Shown piece after piece: positions 44,362 through 53,368 of a stretch of DNA of 64,000 nt. The DNA comes from Rickettsiales bacterium. GTDB lineage: Bacteria > Pseudomonadota > Alphaproteobacteria > Rickettsiales > SXRF01. The first letter of the stretch is position 1. Each line of letters begins with the position of its first letter. The stretch covers positions 124,001-188,000 of the forward strand of contig JAWKXN010000001.1 of NCBI GenBank assembly GCA_041396965.1, given 5' to 3'. Position numbers and translations under genes: made by a program. The notes beneath the pieces are model-generated. The model was not told the DNA's origin. It made no database searches and worked only from the letters and a program-made list of their open reading frames with translations.

Positions 44362-45471
44362 ATGTATCACTATAACAAATATATAATAAGACATTTGGTT
44401 CATTCTTTCTCGCTGATAGTGTTCAGCCTAACCTCTATAGTTTGGCTCACGCAGGCATTACGCTTTGTTGAGTTCATAGTAAATCAAGGTGTGTCCATTT
44501 CTCTGTTTTTGCATCTTACCATGCTGCTTATTCCCTCACTGCTTATAATTATATTGCCGCCTGCTATGTTCTGCGCTGTGCTGTTTACCTATAACAAACT
44601 TACTTCCGATAGTGAGCTGGTGGTTATGCAGGCGATGGGGCTTAGTCGCTGGAAACTAGCGAAGCCAGCGATAATAGTGGCGTTCATGGTAACTATTTTT
44701 GCTTATTCCATATCATTTTATTTTCAGCCGGTGAGCTATAAGAATTTTCGTGATATGCAATCGTTGCTTAAAAATAATTATGTATCTCTGTTGGTGCAGG
44801 AAGGGGTATTTAGCAATCCAGTAAATGGGCTTACGGTTTTTATTCGCAATCGTGACGCTGATAATAAACTGCATGGTATTTTAGTGCATGATAGTAGGCA
44901 GCCAGATAAATCCATAACCATGATGGCGGAGTCAGGTGAATTAGTGGAAACTCCTAAGGGACCTCGCTTCCTGCTTGAAAATGGCAATAGACAGGAAATA
45001 AAAGATGGTAGACTGTCCTTCCTTAATTTTGATGAATATACTCTTGATATTAGCCTTTACACCAAATCTATAACCAGTAGAAAAGCAGATGAAAGAGAAC
45101 TTTTTGTTGGCGAGCTTCTTGGTTTTAACGGTGATGAGGCTAATCTTACAAAATCTGAGATAATTAAAAGGCACGCAGAGGGTCATCAACGTATATTATG
45201 GCCTGCCTACATAATGAGTCTCACTTTGGTCGCTATCGCTACTCTTCTTTCCGGTCAGTTCAATAGAAGAGGGCAGTGGCGACGGATAACAGCCTCGGTA
45301 ATTATGGCGACACTTATGTTATTTGCCGCGATTGGCATAAGGGGCGCTATGGCCGTTCATGAGTTTATGGTTCCGGTTGCTTATATCGTTCTGCTGATAC
45401 CGGTAGTTGCTACTTATTGGATATTATGTGACCACGTGCCATCCAGCAACGTTAGGCGGAGAGTGACATGA
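44362..45471 (+). CDS. lptF: LptF, lipopolysaccharide export permease
   Basis: LptF and LptG form the membrane part of the LptB2FG transporter that extracts LPS from the inner membrane. The 369-residue protein has six predicted helices, three at the N-terminus (about 15-35, 50-80, 98-120) and three at the C-terminus (about 275-365) around a periplasmic beta-jellyroll. QALRFVEFIVNQGVSISLF and SDSELVVMQAMGLSRWKLAKPA (coupling helix) are typical. Its end overlaps lptG by four bases (ATGA). Confidence 0.95.
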   Translation: MYHYNKYIIRHLVHSFSLIVFSLTSIVWLTQALRFVEFIVNQGVSISLFLHLTMLLIPSLLIIILPPAMFCAVLFTYNKLTSDSELVVMQAMGLSRWKLAKPAIIVAFMVTIFAYSISFYFQPVSYKNFRDMQSLLKNNYVSLLVQEGVFSNPVNGLTVFIRNRDADNKLHGILVHDSRQPDKSITMMAESGELVETPKGPRFLLENGNRQEIKDGRLSFLNFDEYTLDISLYTKSITSRKADERELFVGELLGFNGDEANLTKSEIIKRHAEGHQRILWPAYIMSLTLVAIATLLSGQFNRRGQWRRITASVIMATLMLFAAIGIRGAMAVHEFMVPVAYIVLLIPVVATYWILCDHVPSSNVRRRVT

Positions 45472-46613
45472 GACTGCCCCTAACTTTATCCTATTATATA
45501 GGCAAATATTTTTTGCTATACATAATGGTCGCCCTGTTTGGTCTGCTTGCCGTGACTTCACTGGTTGATATACTTGAGTTGATACGTCGCGCTGGAAAAG
45601 TTGATGGTGTCCCGTTTCATGTTATATTAAGCCTAGCTTTGCTTAAAATGCCTAGCTTTGCTATAAAACTTATCCCTTATGCTGTGCTCATAGGCAGCAT
45701 GGCATCTCTTAGCCGTCTTACTAAAACGCAGGAACTTATAATAGCGAGATCCGCCGGTGTGTCGGTGTGGCAATTTCTTTCTCCTGCTGTAATTCTGGTT
45801 TTTATCCTTGGTGTATTCGTAACGACTGTATTTAATCCGTTTGCCGCCGCGCTCATGACCAGAAGTGATCAGATGGAGAATAGATATTTATCCGCTAGCG
45901 CCAGCCTACTTGCGGTATCACCATCAGGTTTGTGGCTTAGGCAGTTAGAAGATATAGAACCTTCAGCGGAAAGCAACATTAGTAAAAGTAGAACAGTAAT
46001 GGATATAAGCGAGCACATAATTCATGCCGCAAGGCTCTTGCAAGATGATATGTCTTTTATGAAAGTTATTATTTTTTCTTTTGATCGCGACAAGAAATTC
46101 GTAGAGAGGCTGGACGCTAAAAAAGCTATACTAATTGGTGACTATCTTTTGCTTAGCGAGGTGATACGCTCTATTCCAGGAAAAGCATCGGAGAAAATAG
46201 AAGAATATAAGCTGCCAACCAGCCTGACATTAGAGCATATACAGGATAGTTTCGCCTCGCCTGAGACTATCTCATTCTGGCAGTTACCAAATTTTATTGA
46301 TATGCTGGAAGAGGCTGGTTTTTCTGCCTTAAAACATAAATTATACTGGCATACGCTGCTTTCATCACCTTTTTTGATGGTCGGCAGTGTGTTAATAGCG
46401 GCAGTTTTCTCATTGCGTCCACCACGTCGTGGTAAAATCGGTATATTAATAGTGTCAGGTGTGATAACAGGATTTCTCATCCATTTCTTTAGTGATATAG
46501 TTTTCGCTTTCGGCGCGGCTGGAACCATACCGATAAGTCTAGCCGCTTGGACACCTTCGCTGGTGGTGATAATGATCGGCGCTTCCTTGCTGCTTCATCT
46601 GGAAGATGGCTAG
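45468..46613 (+). CDS. lptG: LptG, lipopolysaccharide export permease
   Basis: The 381-residue protein is the second permease of the LPS transporter. It shows YYIGKYFLLYIMVALFGLLAVTSLVDILELIR, the coupling-helix region TKTQELIIARSAGVSVWQF, and C-terminal helices with VSGVITGFLIHFFSDIVFAFGAAGTIP. It begins inside lptF through an ATGA overlap, which indicates coupled translation and matched subunit amounts. Length is slightly above average. Confidence 0.95.
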   Translation: MRLPLTLSYYIGKYFLLYIMVALFGLLAVTSLVDILELIRRAGKVDGVPFHVILSLALLKMPSFAIKLIPYAVLIGSMASLSRLTKTQELIIARSAGVSVWQFLSPAVILVFILGVFVTTVFNPFAAALMTRSDQMENRYLSASASLLAVSPSGLWLRQLEDIEPSAESNISKSRTVMDISEHIIHAARLLQDDMSFMKVIIFSFDRDKKFVERLDAKKAILIGDYLLLSEVIRSIPGKASEKIEEYKLPTSLTLEHIQDSFASPETISFWQLPNFIDMLEEAGFSALKHKLYWHTLLSSPFLMVGSVLIAAVFSLRPPRRGKIGILIVSGVITGFLIHFFSDIVFAFGAAGTIPISLAAWTPSLVVIMIGASLLLHLEDG

Positions 46614-46867
46614 ATAAGAGTTAGGCATCAGGCGTTAGACAATAGAGATTAGGGGACAAGAAGCATGACCAGCAGGTCATGCCAGCCGTGAGCGTGCCCC
46701 ATGTAAGAATCAGTGGATTTTTACGGGGACAAAAAACAATGAATTGGAGTTTAGGGAACAAGAACTCGGTCAATAGACCGAGTGAGCCATCAGCCAGCGA
46801 AGCTGTACGATCCTTCAGCAATGCTCCATGCGAGGGACAGGAGTCCCGTAGCGGGAGCAAAACTTAA
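46614..46867. repeat. Intergenic mosaic of hairpin repeats (two related copies)
   Basis: This gap between the convergent lptG and trcR genes has no credible gene. Copy 1 (about 46649-46730) matches the reverse complement of 14507-14601. It includes the hairpin TGACC-AGCA-GGTCA and a CCCC...GGGG stem around GTAAGAAT/ATTTTTAC. Copy 2 (about 46751-46860) shares the TTAGGGAACAAGAACTCGGTC opening, has a perfect ACTCGGTC-AATA-GACCGAGT stem (46764-46783), and ends with GGGAC-AGGA-GTCCC (46834-46847), which resembles the hairpin at 14432-14447. Confidence 0.65.
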
Positions 46868-47404
46868 CTATTGCTGCGCTTCCTCGGCGGGTTTTAGGGT
46901 AGCGACAGCGGCGTCAAGGAGAGTCTGTGTGCAAAGTCCTAGTAGAACCGGATCTCGAGGTTTAATGTTGCTACTGTTCCAGTGAGTTTTGTCACGTACC
47001 GCCATTATAGTATTCTTAGTCGTACCAACCAATTTGGTTATCTGGCGGTCACTCATTGTTGGATAGTTTTTTATCAGCCAAGCTATCGCATCCGGCTTAT
47101 CTTGACGGCGGGCGATAGGTGTATAGCGACTGCCTTTAGCCTTCTGATTTATATATTTCTTCGCATTATCGCGTATTTGCAGAAAACTATCAGGATTTTC
47201 TTCACATTCCTGTATATTTTCTTTGGTAAGTTGCCCGCCAGCTATAGGGTCTTGTCCACGAATCCCAGCATAAACCTCACCATCAGCAATGCCCTGCACT
47301 TCCAGAGGATGCATCCCGCAAAATTTACCTATCTGTTCAAAGCTTAATTTAGTGTTCTCAACCAACCATACGGCGGTAGCTTTTGGCATTAATGGTAATG
47401 TCAT
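46868..47404 (-). CDS. DUF1013/TrcR-type cell-cycle transcriptional regulator
   Basis: The 178-residue protein matches the DUF1013 family, which is nearly confined to Alphaproteobacteria and includes the regulator TrcR. It shows PLMPKATAVWLVENTKLSFEQIGKFCGMHPLEVQGIADGEVYAGIRGQDPI at the N-terminus and RQDKPDAIAWLIKNYPTMSDRQITKLVGTTKNTI (a helix-turn-helix-like repeat) and FGLCTQ-like LGLCTQTLLD at the C-terminus. It is one of the best taxonomic markers in the window. It is transcribed away from the enoyl-CoA hydratase gene. Confidence 0.88.
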   Translation of the reverse strand: MTLPLMPKATAVWLVENTKLSFEQIGKFCGMHPLEVQGIADGEVYAGIRGQDPIAGGQLTKENIQECEENPDSFLQIRDNAKKYINQKAKGSRYTPIARRQDKPDAIAWLIKNYPTMSDRQITKLVGTTKNTIMAVRDKTHWNSSNIKPRDPVLLGLCTQTLLDAAVATLKPAEEAQQ

Positions 47405-47478
47405 GTTCTTTTCTCACGAATAATTGGATATGAAGCAGCTACATTTAGTTGTTTCTTTTCAAAAAAACAAGTATTTTA

Positions 47479-48276
47479 ATGTTTATGACTATGGCAGCCA
47501 ATCAAAAATCAGTAATTAAGGTTAAAAATCATAATAATATAGCGGTTATAACTCTAAACCGTCCACAGGCGGCAAACGCCTTTAATTCGGCTATGGCAAG
47601 GGAGTTAATTGAGGTTCTTACCGCTATTTCCACTGATATAAGGACGGTAGTGCTTACGGGGGAGGGTGATAAAGCGTTTTGCGCTGGCGCTGACCTTAAA
47701 GAACGTCATAATATGAGTTCGGATGATTGGCGCGCGCAGCACCAGCTATTTCGCGCTGCTCTAAAATCGGTAATGGATTGTCCGATTCCAGTGATAGCGG
47801 CGGTCGGTGGAGTAGCTTATGGCGGTGGCTTTGAACTTTCTCTTGGCTGTGATTTTATCTACGCCAGTGATAACGCTACCTTCGCCTTGCCAGAAGTGTC
47901 ACTTGGTATTATGCCGGGTATGGGCGGAACACAAAATCTGCTTCTTGCCGCTGGTTTAAGGCGAGCGAAAGAGATATTATTTACCGCCAAACCAATATCA
48001 GCTGATACAGCCTATAGCTGGGGCATCGTAAATCGGGTTTTTCCGCAGGAAAACCTGCTGGAGGAGGCGATTGCCTGTGCTCAAAATATAGCGAAAAACG
48101 CACCACTTTCTCTAAGAGCTGTAAAAGCGGCGAGTGGACATAATTTCCAAGATTTCTTAAATAATGGTCTGGCTCGTGAGTCAGAGCATTATCAGAATTT
48201 ATTAAATAGCGCTGACCGGATGGAGGGCATCACCGCTTTTAATGAGAAAAGAAAGCCAGAATTTAGTGGTAAATGA
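47479..48276 (+). CDS. Enoyl-CoA hydratase/isomerase family protein
   Basis: The protein of about 265 residues has the crotonase fold: VAVITLNRPQAANAFNSAM-like start, CAGADLKER (oxyanion hole) and AAVGGVAYGGGFELSLGCDFIYASDNATFALPEVSLGIMPGMGG with Glu near the catalytic position. It resembles methylglutaconyl-CoA hydratase or enoyl-CoA hydratase of branched-chain amino acid or fatty-acid breakdown. The start is uncertain: ATG 47479, 47485 and 47491 are in frame and no strong ribosome site singles one out. No other beta-oxidation genes are nearby. Confidence 0.9.
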   Translation: MFMTMAANQKSVIKVKNHNNIAVITLNRPQAANAFNSAMARELIEVLTAISTDIRTVVLTGEGDKAFCAGADLKERHNMSSDDWRAQHQLFRAALKSVMDCPIPVIAAVGGVAYGGGFELSLGCDFIYASDNATFALPEVSLGIMPGMGGTQNLLLAAGLRRAKEILFTAKPISADTAYSWGIVNRVFPQENLLEEAIACAQNIAKNAPLSLRAVKAASGHNFQDFLNNGLARESEHYQNLLNSADRMEGITAFNEKRKPEFSGK

Positions 48277-48305
48277 TTTGCCTGTTGTTATTTTAATATT
48301 TTATG

Positions 48306-48327
48306 TATATACTTTGTATAGTATATA
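48306..48327. promoter_or_regulatory. Inverted repeat upstream of mazE, candidate operator
   Basis: TATATACT (48306-48313) and its exact complement AGTATATA (48320-48327) are separated by six bases and lie 22 bases before the mazE start, over the likely promoter. MazE-MazF complexes typically bind such inverted repeats to repress their own operon. Confidence 0.45.
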
Positions 48328-48349
48328 TTAACTATTACGGTACCGCAAA

Positions 48350-48628
48350 ATGGAAACAAATATAAATAGTTGGGGTAATAGCCTTGCGGTTCGTATCCCA
48401 AAGGTCTTAGCGAAAGAGCTGGGATTTGAGGAAAATTCCATAGTAAATATGGAGATTGTTGACGACAAGCTGGTCATTACGGCTAATCCTTTTAAGAAGT
48501 TAAAGTCTCCTTACAAATATACTCTGAAAGATTTGCTTGCGAAAATTCCAGAGGATTATAATCCAAACACGGATGAGGAGGCGCATGAATGGCGGAATTC
48601 TCCTCCAGTTGGTAGGGAATTTTGGTAA
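48350..48628 (+). CDS. mazE: MazE-type antitoxin (AbrB-like domain)
   Basis: The 92-residue protein starts with the SpoVT/AbrB swapped-hairpin DNA-binding domain of MazE/PemI: NSWGNSLAVRIPKVLAKELGFEENSIVNMEIVDDKLVI. A flexible acidic C-terminal tail (residues 60-92, EDYNPNTDEEAHEW) is expected to wrap and block the toxin. The toxin gene begins at the base after its stop, the usual arrangement. Confidence 0.9.
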   Translation: METNINSWGNSLAVRIPKVLAKELGFEENSIVNMEIVDDKLVITANPFKKLKSPYKYTLKDLLAKIPEDYNPNTDEEAHEWRNSPPVGREFW

Positions 48629-48970
48629 ATGTCCGTAAAAAAATATATTCCGTCTCGTGGCGATGTTGTCTGGATGGATTTTTCTCCTCATGCCGGTAGT
48701 GAGCAGGCTGGTCACAGACCGGCTTTAGTTTTATCTTCATTATCCTATAACAGGATAGGATTAATGCTGGCTTGCCCCATTACAAGCGTAAAAAAATCAC
48801 GACCGTTTCAGGTGATGATTAAAATGGACAAGATAAACGGCTTCGTTCTTGCGGATCATATGAAAAATCAGGATTGGCGGATTCGTAGTGCTGTATTTGC
48901 TGGAAAAGCGCCAAAAAAAGTGCTACAGGAAACTCTTTACATGATTTCGTTGTTATTGACAGATGATTAA
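48629..48970 (+). CDS. mazF: MazF-type endoribonuclease toxin
   Basis: MazF/PemK toxins cut mRNA at short sequences. The 113-residue protein has the fold's markers: RGDVVWMDFSPHAGSEQAGHRPALVLSSLSYNRIGLMLACPITS and the DHMKNQDWR region near the active site (Arg in QAGHRPALV and Thr/Ser in PITS). The reading frame appears intact. Its last eight bases overlap the start of gltX, so toxin translation and gltX are tied. Confidence 0.93.
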   Translation: MSVKKYIPSRGDVVWMDFSPHAGSEQAGHRPALVLSSLSYNRIGLMLACPITSVKKSRPFQVMIKMDKINGFVLADHMKNQDWRIRSAVFAGKAPKKVLQETLYMISLLLTDD

Positions 48971-50279
48971 ACTCCGCTTCGCGCCGTCTCCTACTGGCTA
49001 TTTACATATTGGTAATATGAGAACCGCTTTGGTCAACTATTTGTTCGCCCGTAAAATGGGTGGCGAGTTCTGGCTGAGGATAGATGATACCGATACGGAG
49101 CGTTCTAAACGTGAATATGAGGATGCCATTAAGGAAGATTTTATCTGGCTTGGTCTTGATTGGGATGGTTTTTTCAAGCAATCAGAAAGATTTGATCACT
49201 ACGAGCAGGCGAAACAAAGATTAATAGAAGTAGGCAGACTTTATCCATGCTATGAGACACAGGAGGAGCTGGATGTACAGCGCAAAATGCAAGCCTCACG
49301 TGGATTGCCGCCAATCTATAACCGTGCTGCTCTTAAGCTTTCAGAAGCGCAAAAAGCCGAGTATAAGGAGCGAGGGCTAAGACCGCATTATCGCTTTTTG
49401 CTTGAGGATAAACCGATTATCTGGAATGATTTAGTGCGTGGCGAGGTGCGCTTACAGGCGACCCATATGAGCGATCCGGTGCTTATTCGCGAGGATAACA
49501 TCCCGCTCTATACATTATCCTCAGTGGTTGATGATGGGCAGGAGGGAACTACCCATATAGTTCGTGGTGAGGATCATGTCTCTAACACTGCCGTGCAAAC
49601 ACAGATATTTGAAGCTCTTGGTTTTGCCGTGCCGGAATTCGCTCATCTCGCTTTACTTAAAACCAAAGACGGTGAAATGTCCAAGCGTCTTGGTGGAAAT
49701 GACATAAGGGCTTTGCGTGAGAATTCTATAATGCCGATGGCGATAAATTCACTGTTGGCGAGAATAGGTACTTCAGATGCGGTTGAGGTGTTTGATGACA
49801 TGCGACCACTTATTGAGAGTTTTGATTTTAATAAATTTGGTCGCGCGCCAGCTAATTATGACGTTGATGAGTTGAATAAATTAAACGAGAAGCTACTGCA
49901 TAGTTTGCCTTTTTCTGAGGTGAAATATTTAATTCCATTTGCCAGCGAGGAATTCTGGCTTTCAGTGCGCGCTAATATAAAAAATATCGCCGAAGTGAAA
50001 ATGTGGTGGGACATAATTAACGGTGATATAAACGCAGAGCTTAATCATGATGAAAGAGCCTTCCTGCGAGAAATTTACCATTTATTGCCACAAGATGTGT
50101 GGGATGATACTAGTTGGGATAGCTGGCTTGCGGCTATAAAACCAACCACTAACCGCAAAGGTAAGGAGCTTTTTATGCCAATCCGTAAAGCTCTGACCGG
50201 ACTTGAGTATGGTCCAGAATTTAAGAAGCTGTTGCCACTTTTAGGCATGGACAAGGTAAGGCAAAGGTTGACCGGCTGA
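48963..50279 (+). CDS. gltX: Glutamyl-tRNA synthetase
   Basis: This class I enzyme charges tRNA-Glu (and in many alphaproteobacteria also tRNA-Gln, for later amidation). The 438-residue protein has the HIGH-type motif in RFAPSPTGYLHIGNMRTAL, the glutamate pocket FWLRIDDTDTERS and the KMSKS equivalent EMSKRLGG. It is somewhat shorter than the usual 460-480, in keeping with the alphaproteobacterial second-copy GltX type. It overlaps mazF by eight bases and is followed by a second toxin-antitoxin pair, then cysS. Confidence 0.95.
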   Translation: MIKLRFAPSPTGYLHIGNMRTALVNYLFARKMGGEFWLRIDDTDTERSKREYEDAIKEDFIWLGLDWDGFFKQSERFDHYEQAKQRLIEVGRLYPCYETQEELDVQRKMQASRGLPPIYNRAALKLSEAQKAEYKERGLRPHYRFLLEDKPIIWNDLVRGEVRLQATHMSDPVLIREDNIPLYTLSSVVDDGQEGTTHIVRGEDHVSNTAVQTQIFEALGFAVPEFAHLALLKTKDGEMSKRLGGNDIRALRENSIMPMAINSLLARIGTSDAVEVFDDMRPLIESFDFNKFGRAPANYDVDELNKLNEKLLHSLPFSEVKYLIPFASEEFWLSVRANIKNIAEVKMWWDIINGDINAELNHDERAFLREIYHLLPQDVWDDTSWDSWLAAIKPTTNRKGKELFMPIRKALTGLEYGPEFKKLLPLLGMDKVRQRLTG

Positions 50280-50365
50280 GTTTTTATGTATAGGCTTAAG
50301 CGTTAGAGGTTGGCAGCGGATTTTTCGTATTTTTTAGGATGTTTTTATGAAGTGGGTGGTTAAGG

Positions 50366-50578
50366 ATGGTGAATTTTGATTTTTCGCGGCTTTCAATAGC
50401 AGAGAGGATAGAGCTTGCTCAGAATCTCATGGGTAGTGTTCGTGATGAGATTTCTACTATACCAATAAGCGAAGAGTTAAAGACGGAAATTGAATTAAGA
50501 GTATCTGAGTTAAGTAACAAGGAAGTAGAATTAGTTTCATTTGCTGACGCTAAGAAGAATATAGTTTCTGGTTTGTGA
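50366..50578 (+). CDS. Putative addiction-module antitoxin (TIGR02574 type)
   Basis: The 70-residue protein follows the small 'addiction module component' pattern: a helical N-terminus with LSIAERIELAQNLMGSV and a middle with ISEELKTEIELRVSE. Such proteins neutralise RelE/ParE toxins. It lies directly before, and overlaps by four bases, a ParE-like toxin frame, as in known pairs. ATG 50366 sits only just after AAGG, so the start could also be the adjacent GTG. Confidence 0.78.
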   Translation: MVNFDFSRLSIAERIELAQNLMGSVRDEISTIPISEELKTEIELRVSELSNKEVELVSFADAKKNIVSGL

Positions 50579-50898
50579 TTGTGGAGATTTTCTTTCATCC
50601 ATCAGCAATTTCTGATATTAATTTAGCCCGTGATTGGTATGTAAAAGAGAATCATGTTATTGGTAGGAGTTTTATAGACGCTTTATTGCGAGTTACTGAA
50701 AGTTTGAGAATTTTCCCCTGTTCTTTTGCCGTGTGTTTTTCTAATATAAGGCGTGCTACGGTTGATGGGTTTCCGTAGCATATATATTACCAGTTTGATC
50801 GGGAAGAACATAACTTGATTATTCTAGCCGTTGTTCACACTCATAAGAATCCATCTATAACAGGCAGAATTGTAGAAAACAGAAAAAACAATGCTTAA
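50575..50898 (+). pseudogene. ParE/RelE-type toxin with a premature amber codon
   Basis: The frame reads VEIFFHPSAISDINLARDWYVKEN and continues to RRATVDGFP, then meets TAG at 50776-50778. The same frame goes on with HIYYQFDREEHNLIILAVVHTHKNPSITGRI to a TAA at 50896. Together they make a full-length toxin of about 106 residues in which the family's GFPYHIYY has the tyrosine codon changed to TAG. A single base change (TAC or TAT to TAG) explains the loss. The restored frame overlaps cysS by eight bases. Confidence 0.85.
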
Positions 50899-52216
50899 TC
50901 TATACAATACACTAAGTCGCAAAAAGGAAGAGTTCAAACCAACAGATCCTAGTAACGTTCGGATGTATGTCTGTGGCCCCACCGTCTATGACCGCCCACA
51001 TTTAGGTAATGCTCGTAGCGTGGTGGTCTATGATGTTCTGTTCCGGATACTGCGTCATATTTATGGTAGAGAACACGTTACTTACGTACGTAATATCACT
51101 GATGTTGATGATAAAATAAACGCCGCCGCCAAAACCGCTGGTGAACCAATTTCCGCTCTTACCAAGCGGGTAGAGGGTTGGTTTCATGATGATATGGAAG
51201 CTCTTAATTGCTTGCCGCCAACCCATGAGCCAAGGGCGACTTCCCATATTGGTGAAATGATAGAGATGATTAAGAAATTAATTGATGGTGGTCATGCTTA
51301 TATAGCTAGCGGACATGTATTGTTTCGGGTGAACAGTTTTGCAGCTTATGGCGAGCTTTCCGGCAGGAAATTGGATGATTTGATTGCCGGAGCACGTATA
51401 GAAGTAGAAAGTTACAAGGAAAACGCCGGTGATTTTGTGCTATGGAAACCAGCAGATAGTGATGATGACGAAAGTAGCGTATTTGACTCACCATGGGGTA
51501 AGGGCAGACCGGGTTGGCATATTGAGTGTTCAGCGATGAGTAATAAGTATTTAGGTGCTGATTTTGATATACATGGTGGTGGCGCGGATCTCAAATTCCC
51601 TCACCATGAAAATGAGATAGCTCAGAGCCGTTGCTCTGCTGAAAATTCTAGCTTTGCGGCTTATTGGGTGCATAATGGATTCCTCACTGTCGGTGGTGAG
51701 AAAATGAGTAAGTCACTAGGAAATTTCACTACAGTAAAGGACGTGCTAGATAAAGGAGTTAGAGGAGAGGTCATAAGGCTTGCCTTGCTCGTTACCAAGT
51801 ATAATGAGCCGATGGATTGGAGTGAGGAGTTGCTTGTCAGAACCACTCACACACTTAATCAATGGTATCGGAAAATAGAGGTTGCCGATGCCCAGCTTCC
51901 CGATGAGTTTATCACCACTTTAAGTGATGATTTGAATATGCCAAAAGCGGTAAGTCTCATGCATAATTCCAGTGGAGCGGAATTATATTCTATGGGCAGG
52001 TCGCTTGGATTATTCACTCTATCAACTGAAGAATGGTTCAAAGGAGGTGATTCCTCTGGTAACTCTGTAATTGAGAATTTGATAAATGAGCGTACCGCCG
52101 CCAAGAAGGAAAAAAACTGGAATCGTGCCGATGATATAAGAAAAATTCTTTTAGAACAAGGTGTTATGCTTGAGGATAGGCCTGATGGCACAACTGATTG
52201 GCGGAGAACTACTTGA
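50891..52216 (+). CDS. cysS: Cysteinyl-tRNA synthetase
   Basis: The 441-residue class I enzyme has the zinc-site cysteine and HIGH-like motif in CGPTVYDRPHLGNARSVVVYD, GRPGWHIECSAMS (further zinc ligands Cys and His nearby), HHENEIAQS and the KMSKS loop in GGEKMSKSLGNF. Length is slightly short but within the family. Its start overlaps the end of the toxin pseudogene. A terminator follows. Confidence 0.97.
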   Translation: MLNLYNTLSRKKEEFKPTDPSNVRMYVCGPTVYDRPHLGNARSVVVYDVLFRILRHIYGREHVTYVRNITDVDDKINAAAKTAGEPISALTKRVEGWFHDDMEALNCLPPTHEPRATSHIGEMIEMIKKLIDGGHAYIASGHVLFRVNSFAAYGELSGRKLDDLIAGARIEVESYKENAGDFVLWKPADSDDDESSVFDSPWGKGRPGWHIECSAMSNKYLGADFDIHGGGADLKFPHHENEIAQSRCSAENSSFAAYWVHNGFLTVGGEKMSKSLGNFTTVKDVLDKGVRGEVIRLALLVTKYNEPMDWSEELLVRTTHTLNQWYRKIEVADAQLPDEFITTLSDDLNMPKAVSLMHNSSGAELYSMGRSLGLFTLSTEEWFKGGDSSGNSVIENLINERTAAKKEKNWNRADDIRKILLEQGVMLEDRPDGTTDWRRTT

Positions 52217-52250
52217 ATTATATCTGGCGCTATGGTAATGTATCTATTAT

Positions 52251-52274
52251 ATAGGCAATAATTGCCTATTTTTA
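52251..52274 (+). terminator. Rho-independent terminator after cysS
   Basis: ATAGGCAA and TTGCCTAT form an eight-pair stem around a TAA loop, followed by a run of five T residues, 35 bases after the cysS stop. Confidence 0.75.
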
Positions 52275-52465
52275 GTAAAAAGATTATCAACTCTTCTTGA
52301 TTTACTTTGTTCTTGTTGGTAAAATGCCGCCTCCATAGAGATTATGAGCGATCATTGTCGTGCAAGGTGAAGGAATAAAGAATAGTCATTGAAATATCTA
52401 TAACCGTACATATATGGATAATAGACTATAGGTAATGAATAGTTAGTTTGGAGAATATATACATT

Positions 52466-53368
52466 ATGTTTAGTGATATGAATTTTAGTGGAAAATCTCA
52501 GTCTAGGGCTATCGCGATACCGGCTGCCCCATCTTCGGCGGACGGTTTGCGTCGTTACTTACAGGACATAGCTAAATTTCCGATTCTCGGGCAGAAAGAA
52601 GAGTACGAGCTTTCCCGTCGTTGGCGTGAAGAGGAAGATGTTTCTGCGGCTCACCGCCTAGTTACCAGCCATCTTAGGTTGGTAGTGAAAATAGCTTTTC
52701 GCTATCGTGGTTATGGTCTGCCAATGGGAGAGTTAATCGCTGAGGGCAATATTGGCATGATGCAGGCGGTAAAACGTTTTGAGCCAGAGAAGGGGTTTCG
52801 CCTTTCCACCTATTCCATATGGTGGATTAAGGCGGCTATTCAGGAATATATATTACGTTCATGGTCAATGGTGAAAGTTGGCAGTAGTGCCGCTCAGAAG
52901 CGCTTGTTTTTTAATCTACGGAAAATAAAAAATAAGATAGGCGCGACCGGTGATCGGGGAATGAGTGAGCAACAAATTGAGGATGTGGCGAATATCCTTG
53001 ATGTCAGCAAAAAAGAAGTGGTTGATATGGATAGCCGTATGTCAGGCAATGACGTTTATCTAAACAGTACCGCTTATACTGATGGTGAGGAGGAAAAGAT
53101 AGACTTGCTGGTTGAGCCAGCTGAGAGTCATGAGGTGGCTTTGGTAAAGCGTGAGGAAAAAGAAATCCGCTCCAAGCTGCTAGGCGAGGCGATGGAAAAA
53201 TTGAGTGAACGTGAGCAGGATATTATAAAACGTCGTCGCCTTCAGGAAAACCCAAACACTCTTGAGGATTTAAGTCAGATATACCATATTTCACGTGAGC
53301 GAGTTCGTCAGATAGAGGCGAAAGCTATTGAGAAATTACAAAAGGAAATGCTAGGAAATCCCGCGTGA
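52466..53368 (+). CDS. rpoH: RNA polymerase sigma factor RpoH (sigma-32)
   Basis: RpoH directs RNA polymerase to heat-shock promoters. The protein of about 300 residues (ATG 52466, with GGAG twelve bases upstream) has sigma-70 regions 2 (SHLRLVVKIAFRYRGYGLPMGELIAEGNIGMMQAVKRFEPEKGFRLSTYSIWWIKAAIQEYI) and 4 (LSQIYHISRERVRQIEAKAIEKL), and the RpoH box QKRLFFNLRKIK at about residues 144-155, which separates it from other sigma factors. A leader of about 190 bases separates it from the cysS terminator. Confidence 0.95.
   Translation: MFSDMNFSGKSQSRAIAIPAAPSSADGLRRYLQDIAKFPILGQKEEYELSRRWREEEDVSAAHRLVTSHLRLVVKIAFRYRGYGLPMGELIAEGNIGMMQAVKRFEPEKGFRLSTYSIWWIKAAIQEYILRSWSMVKVGSSAAQKRLFFNLRKIKNKIGATGDRGMSEQQIEDVANILDVSKKEVVDMDSRMSGNDVYLNSTAYTDGEEEKIDLLVEPAESHEVALVKREEKEIRSKLLGEAMEKLSEREQDIIKRRRLQENPNTLEDLSQIYHISRERVRQIEAKAIEKLQKEMLGNPA

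Noticed and set aside
46679..46985. Short plus-strand frames around the lptG-trcR gap
   Set aside because: They cover intergenic repeats or lie opposite trcR.
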